NCBI RefSeq assembly: GCF_000025265.1
Contig: NC_013739.1
Span: forward strand, 1,054,001-1,118,000
Length of the DNA stretch: 64,000 nt
Origin: Conexibacter woesei DSM 14684
GTDB taxonomy: Bacteria > Actinomycetota > Thermoleophilia > Solirubrobacterales > Solirubrobacteraceae
Reading direction: 5' to 3'
The notes beneath the pieces were generated by a model, which did not search any database, was not told the DNA's origin, and saw nothing but the letters and a program-made list of their open reading frames with translations. Position numbers and translations under genes: made by a program. Shown in pieces: positions 57,391 through 64,000 of the stretch; within the stretch, counting starts at the first letter, position 1, and every line of letters begins with the position of its first letter.

Positions 57391-58797
57391 CTAAACGGTC
57401 TCGACCTGGAACAAACTGGTTGTTCCTGGCTTGCCTGACGGCAGGCCGGCGGTGATGCCGATGCGGTCGCCGGGCTTGACCCAGCCGAGCTCGACGGCGC
57501 GGCGGCCGGCGTCCCTGATCAGCTCCTCGGTTATCTCGTGGCGGCGCATCGACGCGGCCTCGACGCCCCACATCAGGCCACAGCGGCGGACGGTCTCCTT
57601 GCCGGGGGAGAGCGCGTAGATCGGGACGTTCGGGCGGTGCGCGGAGATCAGCCGCGCGGAGCGACCGGAGAGCGTCGGGATCACGAGCGCGGCGAGACCG
57701 AGCTCGCGCGCGGCCTCGCAGGCGCTGTGCGCGACGGTGTAGGCGGGATCGCGCGCGTCGCGGCGGACGCGGCTGTCGTTCCACTGCTCGTAGGGCAGCT
57801 CGCGCTCGGTCCGCTCGGCGATCGTCGCCATCGTTCTGACGACGAGCACCGGGTGCGCGCCGACGGCCGTCTCCTGCGAGAGCATGACGGCGTCGGTGCC
57901 GTCGAAGATCGCGTTCGCGACGTCGGTCACCTCGGCGCGCGTCGGGCGCGAGGAGGTGATCATCGAGTCGAGCATCTGCGTCGCGGTGATCGCGGGGCGC
58001 GCGAGGCGGCCGGCGATTCTCAGCAGCTGCTTCTGCACGACCGGCACGTCCTCGATCGGCAGCTCGATGCCGAGGTCGCCGCGGGCGACCATCAGGCAGT
58101 CGGCGGCACGGATGATCTCCACCGCGTTCTCGACAGCCTGCGGCTTCTCGATCTTCGCGATGAGCGGAAGCCTGGTGTGCTTGCGCACTTCGACGACGTC
58201 GGACGGCTCGCGCACGAACGACAGCGCGACGAGGTCGACGCCGATCGACTCGCCGAACTCGAGCAGCTCGAGGTCGCGCTTGGGGACGGCCGGGAGGCCT
58301 CTCGTCGAGCCGGGGATGTTGAGGCCCTGGCGCGAGGCGACCGGGCCGCCCGTCTCGATCACCGTGTCGACCTCGCCGGTGTCGGTGCGGACGCCCTTGA
58401 CGGCGAGGCGGATGCGGCCGTCCGCGAGGTAGACGACGTCGCCGTCCTCGACCGCGTCGGGCAGGCCGGCCCAGCTGACGCAGATCGCGTCCACGTCGCC
58501 CTCGCCCTCGCTGCCGCAGCGCAGCGTCAGCTTGTCGCCGACGCGCAGGTCGACGTGATCGTTCTTGAGCGAGCCGATCCGCAGCTTCGGACCGGGGAGG
58601 TCCTGCAGGATCGCGACCTGGCGACCGGCGCGGCTGGCGGCCTGGCGGACGAGCTGGACGTTCTCCTCGTGCTCGTCTCTGGAGCCGTGCGAGAAGTTCA
58701 GGCGGGCGACGTCGAGACCGGCCTCCACCATGCGAACGAGCACTTCGGGATCACGGGAGGCGGGCCCGATGGTGGCAACGATCTTGGTGCGACGCAC
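57391..58797 (-). CDS. pyk: Pyruvate kinase
   Basis: This 468-residue enzyme has RRTKIVATIGPASRDPEVL, NFSHGSRDEH, LQDLPGPKLRIG, IAKIEKPQAVEN (catalytic lysine), VARGDLGIELP and SSRPTRAEVTDVANAIFDGTDAVMLSQETAVG, where the usual SGETA is SQETA. The C-terminal allosteric domain ends TAGLPSGKPGTTSLFQVETV. Starts are GTG (58797 or 58806). It makes pyruvate and ATP from phosphoenolpyruvate. Lineage gene with AGA codons. Confidence 0.95.
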   Translation of the reverse strand: MRRTKIVATIGPASRDPEVLVRMVEAGLDVARLNFSHGSRDEHEENVQLVRQAASRAGRQVAILQDLPGPKLRIGSLKNDHVDLRVGDKLTLRCGSEGEGDVDAICVSWAGLPDAVEDGDVVYLADGRIRLAVKGVRTDTGEVDTVIETGGPVASRQGLNIPGSTRGLPAVPKRDLELLEFGESIGVDLVALSFVREPSDVVEVRKHTRLPLIAKIEKPQAVENAVEIIRAADCLMVARGDLGIELPIEDVPVVQKQLLRIAGRLARPAITATQMLDSMITSSRPTRAEVTDVANAIFDGTDAVMLSQETAVGAHPVLVVRTMATIAERTERELPYEQWNDSRVRRDARDPAYTVAHSACEAARELGLAALVIPTLSGRSARLISAHRPNVPIYALSPGKETVRRCGLMWGVEAASMRRHEITEELIRDAGRRAVELGWVKPGDRIGITAGLPSGKPGTTSLFQVETV

Positions 58798-58927
58798 GGG
58801 GATCACCGTAGCGGGTGCGCGATCCGGACCTTGGTCTCGACGCGTGAACTGGCGCTGTTCCAGACGTTTGGGTGGTACGGCGTCGCCGATCGGGGGTGTC
58901 GCTCGCGCCGAGCGGGAATGACTAACG

Positions 58928-58946
58928 TGTTGGATCGAGTTCAACA
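58928..58946 (+). promoter_or_regulatory. Dyad over the start of the amidohydrolase gene
   Basis: TGTTGGA...TTCAACA (58928-58946) forms an imperfect inverted repeat whose last base is the first base of the start codon, so a bound regulator would block initiation. The IclR protein encoded downstream is the obvious candidate. Confidence 0.45.
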
Positions 58947-60481
58947 TGTCGAACGGCGCTGGAGGGACGGTGGACGAGCCGGTGAGGGACCTCGTGGTGC
59001 GCGGCTGCGACGTGCTCGTGGAGCCGGGCGACCTGCGTGAGCAGGTCGACCTGGTGCTCGCGGGCGAGCGCGTGGCGGCGGTGGGCGTGGGCGCGGCGGG
59101 CGTGGGCGGCAGTGCGGCGGGCGCGGGGGCGCGGGAGCTGGACGGGCGCGGGCTGCTCGCGATCCCGGGGCTCGTCAACGCTCACACGCACTCGCCCGAG
59201 AACTGCCTGCGCGGCGTCGGCGAGGGGCTGGGGCTGGAGCCGTGGCTGATGACGATGTTCGGCGCGGGCGGCGACCTCGACGCAGAGGCGCACGAGGTCA
59301 CGGTGCTCGCCGGCGCGGCGGAGATGCTGCGCAACGGCACGACCTCCGTGATCGACCACCTCTGGATGACGCCGCCGTCGCCCCGCGCGCTCGACGCCGC
59401 GCTGCGCGCGTACGCGGCGAGCGGGATGCGCGCGACCGTCGCGCCGCTGATGGAGGACCGCGACGTCACCGACCAGCTCGCGGCGCAGCTCGGGCTCGAC
59501 GTCTCCGCCGGTCTCGTCACCGCGCTGCCGGAGGCGCTCGGGACGACCGAGCTGCTCGCCGTCCTGCGCCACGCGTTCGAGACCTGGCACGGCGCGGAGG
59601 ACGGCCGGCTGCGGATCCTCGCCGGCCCCGGCGGCGTGCAGTGGGCGAGCGACGAGCTGCTGCTCGGCAGCGCGGAGCTGGCGGCGCGTCACGGCGGCGG
59701 CGTCCACATCCACCTGCTGGAGACGACCGTGCAGGCCGCCGCCTGCCGCGCCGCGTTCGGCCGCAGCGGGCTGCAGCGGCTCGCCGACCTCGGGCTCGTC
59801 GGCCCCGGCCTGTCGCTGCCGCACAGCGTCTGGATCGAGGCCGCCGACGTCGAGACGATCGCGGCCGGCGGCGCGACCGTCGTCCACAATCCCGCTGCGA
59901 ACACGCGCCTCGGCAGCGGGCGCGCGCCGATCGCCGCGCTCCTGCGCGCGGGCGCGCACGTCGCGCTCGGGACCGACGGCTCCGCGTCCTCCGACAACCA
60001 GTCGGTCTGGGACGCGATGAAGCTCGCCGCGCTGATCCACAACGACGCCGACGCGGACGTGTGGGTCGGGAGCGCGGAGGTGCTGCGGATGGCGACGACC
60101 GGCGGCGTCCGCGTGATGGCGCGCGGTGGGGGCGGTGCCGCGGGCGCGACCGCCGACGGCCTCGGGACGCTCCGCCCGGGCGCACCGGCCGACTTCGCGC
60201 TGCTCGACCGCCGTGTCAGCGGCCTCGCGGGCGCCTTCGCGCTGGAGCCGAGCCTCGTCCTGTCCGAGGACGGGCGGGCGGTCCGCCACGTCTTCGTCGC
60301 CGGCCGCCAGCTCGTCGCCGACGGTCGCTGCCTGACGATCGACGAGGCCGACGTCAACGGCCGGCTGCGCGAGCTGGCGCAGCGGCGCGCCCGCGACGCC
60401 GACCCGCTGCCGGCGGCCGTCGCGCGGGCCGTCGGGCAGATGCGCGCGCTCCGTCAGGCGCTCGCCGAGCGCGGCCCTTGA
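58946..60481 (+). CDS. Metal-dependent amidohydrolase (atrazine chlorohydrolase/guanine deaminase-like)
   Basis: This 511-residue TIM-barrel enzyme has metal motif NAHTHSPENCLRG, a His in HIHLLETT, LPHSVWIE and the aspartate in VALGTDGSASSDNQSVW, followed by the composite beta-sandwich (LGTLRPGAPADFALLD). The family hydrolyses or deaminates N-heterocycles. It begins a run with ALDH, IclR and dihydropyrimidinase-like genes. The region 59060-59140 encodes a glycine/alanine-rich insertion. Likely cytoplasmic. Confidence 0.88.
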   Translation: MSNGAGGTVDEPVRDLVVRGCDVLVEPGDLREQVDLVLAGERVAAVGVGAAGVGGSAAGAGARELDGRGLLAIPGLVNAHTHSPENCLRGVGEGLGLEPWLMTMFGAGGDLDAEAHEVTVLAGAAEMLRNGTTSVIDHLWMTPPSPRALDAALRAYAASGMRATVAPLMEDRDVTDQLAAQLGLDVSAGLVTALPEALGTTELLAVLRHAFETWHGAEDGRLRILAGPGGVQWASDELLLGSAELAARHGGGVHIHLLETTVQAAACRAAFGRSGLQRLADLGLVGPGLSLPHSVWIEAADVETIAAGGATVVHNPAANTRLGSGRAPIAALLRAGAHVALGTDGSASSDNQSVWDAMKLAALIHNDADADVWVGSAEVLRMATTGGVRVMARGGGGAAGATADGLGTLRPGAPADFALLDRRVSGLAGAFALEPSLVLSEDGRAVRHVFVAGRQLVADGRCLTIDEADVNGRLRELAQRRARDADPLPAAVARAVGQMRALRQALAERGP

Positions 60482-60503
60482 CTTGCGCGTGGGCCGTGGC
60501 GTA

Positions 60504-60516
60504 TGTTCCTGGAACA
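60504..60516 (+). promoter_or_regulatory. Perfect palindrome before the aldehyde dehydrogenase gene
   Basis: TGTTCCTGGAACA is an exact 13-base palindrome 26 bases before ATG 60543, within the promoter gap, where an IclR-type dimer could bind. Confidence 0.55.
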
Positions 60517-60542
60517 GTTCAGAGAAGGAAACCGAGTTCAAG

Positions 60543-61973
60543 ATGTTGACCAAGTTCACCGTGCAGGACCCGCTCGAGCGCGAGCAGCTGGGAGAGGTCG
60601 AGCTGACCGACCCGGCTGCCGTCCAGGGCATCGTGGATGCCGCGCGCGCCGCTCAGGGCGCGTGGGCGCGCACGCCGCTCGCCGAGCGGGCCGACCGGCT
60701 CGAGGCCGCCGCCGACGCGCTGCGGCCCGAGATCGAGACGCTCGGTGAGCTGCTCTCGCGCGAGTCCGGCAAGCCGCTCGCGCAGGCTCAGTTCGAGGTC
60801 CGCGTGACCGTCGCGCTGCTGGCCGACAACGCCCGCGTCGGCCGCCGCTGGGAGGGCCGCGTCCTGCCGACCGAGGGCCTCGGCGGCACCGCGCGCGACC
60901 TCGCCTTCACGCGCCGCGAGCCGCTCGGCGTCGTCGGCGCGATCCTGCCGTTCAACTTCCCCGTCGAGCTGTTCGTCGAGAAGGCCGCCGCCGCGCTGGT
61001 CGGCGGCAACGCGGTCATCTCGAAGGCGCCGATCGAGGCACCGCTCGTCGTCTCGCGCTTTCACCGCGCGCTCGTCGAGGCCGGCATCCCGGCTGCGGTC
61101 ACGCCACTGCTGCACGGCGACCGCGACGTCGGCATCGCGCTCGCGAACGCGCGCGGCGTCGACGCGATCTCGCTGACCGGCTCGACCGCCGCCGGCATCG
61201 CTGTCGCGCAGGCCGGCGCGCCGACGCTGCGTCACCTCCACCTCGAGCTGGGCGGCAACAACGCCGCGCTCGTGCTGAAGGACGCCGACCTCGACCTCGT
61301 CACGGAGGAGCTGGCCTACGGCCGCCTGCTGATGAACGGGCAGGCGTGCTCGGCCAGCAAGCGCGTGCTCGTCCACCCCGACCTGCACGACGAGCTGGCC
61401 GACCGGCTCGCGGCCGTCGTCGACCGCCAGGTCGTCGGTCCGTCGGTCGACCCGGCGACGACGGTCGGCCCCCTCATCCACGCTGCAGCGGCGCAGCGCG
61501 TCACCGAACAGGTGGAGCGCGCGGTCGCGCAGGGCGCACGGCGCGTCCGCGGCGGGGACGTCTCACGCGACGGAGCCCTCCTGCCCCCATCGCTCCTCGC
61601 CGACGTCCCCGTCGCGGCGGCCGTCGCCACCGACGACGAGATCTTCGGACCCGTCTTCGTCCTGATCAAGGCCTGCGACGAGCGCGAGGCGGTCGCGCTC
61701 GCGAACGCCTCCTCCTTCGGCCTGATGTCGAGCGTCTTCAGCCGCGACGTGCAGCTCGCGCTCGCGGTCGCCGAGCGCCTGGAGGCCGGCGGCGTCGTGA
61801 TCAACGGCACCGACAACTACCGCCCGCCGATCATCCCCTTCGGCGGCGTGAAGCTGTCCGGCAGCGGGCGCGAGGGGCTCGGCTACACGATCGACGAGCT
61901 GACGCGCGAGAAGACGATCGTCCTGCGCCGCTTCCGGCGCGACCTCCCCGGCGAGGAAGGAGCCAGCGCATGA
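60543..61973 (+). CDS. NAD(P)-dependent aldehyde dehydrogenase
   Basis: This 476-residue ALDH has FNFPVELFVEKAAAALVGGNAVISK at the cofactor site, catalytic Glu in LHLELGGNNAALV, catalytic Cys in NGQACSASKRVLVH and the ending PFGGVKLSGSGREGLGYTIDELTREK. It oxidises an aldehyde to the acid, perhaps a semialdehyde from pyrimidine-like or hydantoin catabolism in this operon. Its stop overlaps the IclR start. Confidence 0.92.
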   Translation: MLTKFTVQDPLEREQLGEVELTDPAAVQGIVDAARAAQGAWARTPLAERADRLEAAADALRPEIETLGELLSRESGKPLAQAQFEVRVTVALLADNARVGRRWEGRVLPTEGLGGTARDLAFTRREPLGVVGAILPFNFPVELFVEKAAAALVGGNAVISKAPIEAPLVVSRFHRALVEAGIPAAVTPLLHGDRDVGIALANARGVDAISLTGSTAAGIAVAQAGAPTLRHLHLELGGNNAALVLKDADLDLVTEELAYGRLLMNGQACSASKRVLVHPDLHDELADRLAAVVDRQVVGPSVDPATTVGPLIHAAAAQRVTEQVERAVAQGARRVRGGDVSRDGALLPPSLLADVPVAAAVATDDEIFGPVFVLIKACDEREAVALANASSFGLMSSVFSRDVQLALAVAERLEAGGVVINGTDNYRPPIIPFGGVKLSGSGREGLGYTIDELTREKTIVLRRFRRDLPGEEGASA

Positions 61974-62818
61974 GCGAGAGAAGCGGCGAGAGGTACCGCG
62001 TTCCGGCGGTCGTCGCGGCGGCGTCGATCCTCGACGCGATCGCGCGAGCGCCCGACGGCATGACGCACACCGAGCTGGTCAAGCAGCTCGAGCTGTCGAA
62101 GTCGAGCGCCCACAACCTGCTCAGCACGCTCGAATCGCTCGGCTGGGTGCGCCGCGACCCGCGCGGTCGCGCGTACCGCCTCGGCGGCGGGCTCGTGCGG
62201 CTCGGCGCCTTCGCGATCCGCCAGGTCGACGCGCTCGCGCTCGCGACCGAGCGCACGCACGAGATCGCCGGCGAGCACCACCTGACCGTCATCGCGGCGC
62301 AGCCGCTCGGGCGCGGCGAGGTGGAGGTCGTCTCCGTCGCCTACCCCGACGACGTCCACGTCGGGATCGCGCTCGGCACCCGCTACGGCTGGTTCGACGG
62401 CGCCGTCGGCAAGTGCCTGCTGGCGCTCGAGCCGCCGGCCGACGCGGAGCAGCTCGTGCACGAGCGCGCGCGGCAGATCCCGGCCCACACCGAGCGCACG
62501 CTGACCGATCCCGAGGCGCTGATCGCCGACGTCGAGCACGTGCGTGACGTCGGCTACGGCGCCAGCATCGGCGAGTACCGGCACAACAACGCGGTCGCCG
62601 TGCCGGTGCGCGACGCAAAGGGGGCGCTGGCGGCGCTGTTGATCGCCATCGGCTTCCCCGACCAGTTGACCCGAGAGGCGATCCCGTCGATCGGCCACGT
62701 CCTGCGGGACGTCGCGGACGCGATCACCGCCGAGTGCGGTGGCCGCGCGCCCGCCGGACGAGATGCGCAGGACCCCCAGAACGTCGCCGAACCGGCGGCC
62801 AAGGAGCACAGCAGATGA
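61970..62818 (+). CDS. IclR-family transcriptional regulator
   Basis: This 282-residue protein has an N-terminal winged helix (VVAAASILDAIARAPDGMTHTELVKQLELSKSSAHNLLSTLESLGWVRRDPRGRAYRLGGG) and an IclR effector domain (GYGASIGEYRHNNAVAVPVRDAKGALAALLIAIG). AAGGAG and ATGA coupling to the ALDH gene are clear. It probably responds to the operon substrate and binds the palindromes at 58928 and 60504. Confidence 0.92.
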   Translation: MSERSGERYRVPAVVAAASILDAIARAPDGMTHTELVKQLELSKSSAHNLLSTLESLGWVRRDPRGRAYRLGGGLVRLGAFAIRQVDALALATERTHEIAGEHHLTVIAAQPLGRGEVEVVSVAYPDDVHVGIALGTRYGWFDGAVGKCLLALEPPADAEQLVHERARQIPAHTERTLTDPEALIADVEHVRDVGYGASIGEYRHNNAVAVPVRDAKGALAALLIAIGFPDQLTREAIPSIGHVLRDVADAITAECGGRAPAGRDAQDPQNVAEPAAKEHSR

Positions 62819-64000
62819 GTGAACCCCGTGAAGTCGACCTGAAGATCGTCGGCGGCACCGTCGTCACCCCGACCGGCACGCGTCGCGCGGGCATCGCGGT
62901 CGACGGCGGCAAGATCGTCGCGATCGGCGACGACAGCCTGCTGCCGCCGGCTCGCAAGACGCACGACGCGACCGGTCTTCATGTCATTCCGGGCCTGGTC
63001 GACACCGAGGCGCACCCCGGCTGCTACGTGCCGCTGAGAGACGACCTCGCGACCGAGTCGATCGCCGCCGTCACCGCCGGCGTCACGACCTGGGGCATCC
63101 ACGCGCCGCAGACGCGCATGGGCCAGCCGAACTTCGTCGAGTACGTCCAGAAGGAGGACGTCGGGTCCTTCCACGACTCGATGCCGCACTTCATCGACGC
63201 GGTCGAGAGCGACTCCGCGATCGACGTCTTCGCGACGTACATGATGGAGACCGACCAGCAGGCGCGCGAGATCCCCGAGTACGCCAAGGAGTACGGCGTC
63301 ACCTCGTTCAAGCTCTACCTGCAGGCGATGAGCCCCGAGGCGGAGCCGAACTGGCCGGGCCGCCGCGCGGGCCTCGGCGCCGGCTTCGACGACGGCGTCG
63401 TCTACCAGGTGATGGAGAACACGGCCGCGCTCGGCTACCCGGGCGTCGTCGCGATGCACTGCGAGAACTGGGAGATCGCGCGCATCTTCGACGAGCGTCT
63501 GAGAGCGCAGGGCCGCACCGACTGGGCGACCTGGTCGGACCGCTCGCCGCACTTCCTGGAGGCGCAGCACCTGCGTCAGTACGGCCACTTCGCCGAGTAC
63601 CTCGGCTGCCCGATCTACGTCCAGCACGCGACGACGCCGGAGACCTACAGAGAGATCCTCGACCTGCGCGGCCGCGGCGTCACCTGCTACGCGCAGACCG
63701 GCCCGCACTGGCTCCACTTCGGCAAGGAGGAGCACAACGCCTGGCGGATCAACGTCCCGCTGCGCTCGCGCGAGAACAACCCGAACATCTGGCGCGCGCT
63801 GCGTGACGGCGTGATCAACGCCGTCGGCTCCGACCACGTCGTGATCTGGGGCGACCCCTCCTACGAGAACTCGTACAACGAGAACATCTGGGAGCTGCGC
63901 ACCGGCTTCACCTCGCGCGTCGAGATGCTGCTTCCGGTCATGCTGGAGGGCGTCCACCAGGGCGAGCTGTCGCTCGAGCGCCTCGTCCAGGTCGCCTGCG
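62815..64000 (+). CDS. Dihydropyrimidinase/hydantoinase-like protein, truncated by window edge
   Basis: At least 395 residues of a cyclic amidohydrolase are visible; the gene is still open at the last base. It has VDLKIVGGTVVTPTGTRRAGIAVDGGKIVAIG, the carboxylated-lysine region TSFKLYLQAM, VVAMHCENWEIA, IYVQHATTPE and NAVGSDHVVIWG with the metal aspartate. The first metal motif reads VDTEAHPG rather than HxH, so one His ligand is replaced by Glu. AAGGAG eight bases upstream and overlap with the IclR stop support the start. It likely opens a cyclic amide ring, if metal binding is retained. Confidence 0.85.
   Translation, partial: MSEPREVDLKIVGGTVVTPTGTRRAGIAVDGGKIVAIGDDSLLPPARKTHDATGLHVIPGLVDTEAHPGCYVPLRDDLATESIAAVTAGVTTWGIHAPQTRMGQPNFVEYVQKEDVGSFHDSMPHFIDAVESDSAIDVFATYMMETDQQAREIPEYAKEYGVTSFKLYLQAMSPEAEPNWPGRRAGLGAGFDDGVVYQVMENTAALGYPGVVAMHCENWEIARIFDERLRAQGRTDWATWSDRSPHFLEAQHLRQYGHFAEYLGCPIYVQHATTPETYREILDLRGRGVTCYAQTGPHWLHFGKEEHNAWRINVPLRSRENNPNIWRALRDGVINAVGSDHVVIWGDPSYENSYNENIWELRTGFTSRVEMLLPVMLEGVHQGELSLERLVQVAC

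Noticed and set aside
1-64000. CRISPR arrays, prophage or plasmid origins
   Set aside because: No regularly spaced repeats, integrase, phage structural or replication-initiator genes were found; the single IS481-type element is the only mobile element seen.

Overview
The window is very GC-rich DNA from an actinobacterium. Several signs point to the Thermoleophilia/Solirubrobacterales (Conexibacter-like) group: a NucS-type mismatch endonuclease, an E2-E1 fused 2-oxoglutarate dehydrogenase, a DUF3817 membrane protein, many GTG starts with ATGA/GTGA stop-start overlaps, and AGA arginine codons in many genes despite the GC content, with a tRNA-Arg(TCT) present. The lineage is an inference; no rRNA or marker alignment was available.

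Layout. (1) 1-9 kb: the end of a J-domain/TPR protein, then tRNA-Arg(TCT) directly followed by an arginyl-tRNA-synthetase-like gene, two tandem methyltransferases, an ATP-grasp ligase and an ANL adenylating enzyme, closed by a strong hairpin. Facing them is a protein with a gluzincin-like HDIAH...QEAIAD motif. This looks like a compact, unfamiliar biosynthetic or aminoacyl-tRNA-using operon. (2) 9-11 kb: a Fic AMP-transferase and nucS. (3) 11-37.5 kb: a large catabolic island with an oligopeptide-type ABC importer, two S12 serine hydrolases, an M55 D-aminopeptidase, an S15/CocE hydrolase, an alanine racemase, two enolase-superfamily dehydratases, a SelA-fold PLP enzyme, SDRs, a Gfo/Idh dehydrogenase, a rhamnose-mutarotase-like protein, an amidohydrolase-2 lactonase, a beta-decarboxylating dehydrogenase and TPP-dependent E1 alpha/beta. 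A single LacI regulator lies inside it. A 14-bp palindromic motif close to CGATTCCGGAATCG recurs in nearly every promoter gap, so the island looks like one regulon for a peptide and/or deoxysugar-acid substrate. The island ends in a decayed E2 acyltransferase fragment and an intact IS481-type element. (4) 38.7-58.8 kb: mostly lineage-type genes (LuxR regulator/MFS exporter, YjbQ, an ATL DNA-repair protein, a sulfinate/sulfonate-binding-like protein, a giant lipoyl-E2-E1 2-oxoglutarate dehydrogenase, Nudix, AGPS-like flavoprotein, PanE-like reductase, ArsR-like regulator, a glyoxalase I/II pair, AarF kinase, TVP38 protein, an AbiEi/DUF559 protein, pyruvate kinase). (5) 58.9-64 kb: an IclR-controlled amidohydrolase-ALDH-IclR-dihydropyrimidinase-like operon that runs off the window.

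The island can be read as follows: extracellular or imported peptides or glycopeptides are hydrolysed (S12, M55, S15), D-amino acids are epimerised (alanine racemase), and a sugar-acid moiety passes through mutarotase, dehydrogenase, lactonase, dehydratase and SDR to a keto acid that the E1 complex would oxidise. The substrate is not determined by the sequence.
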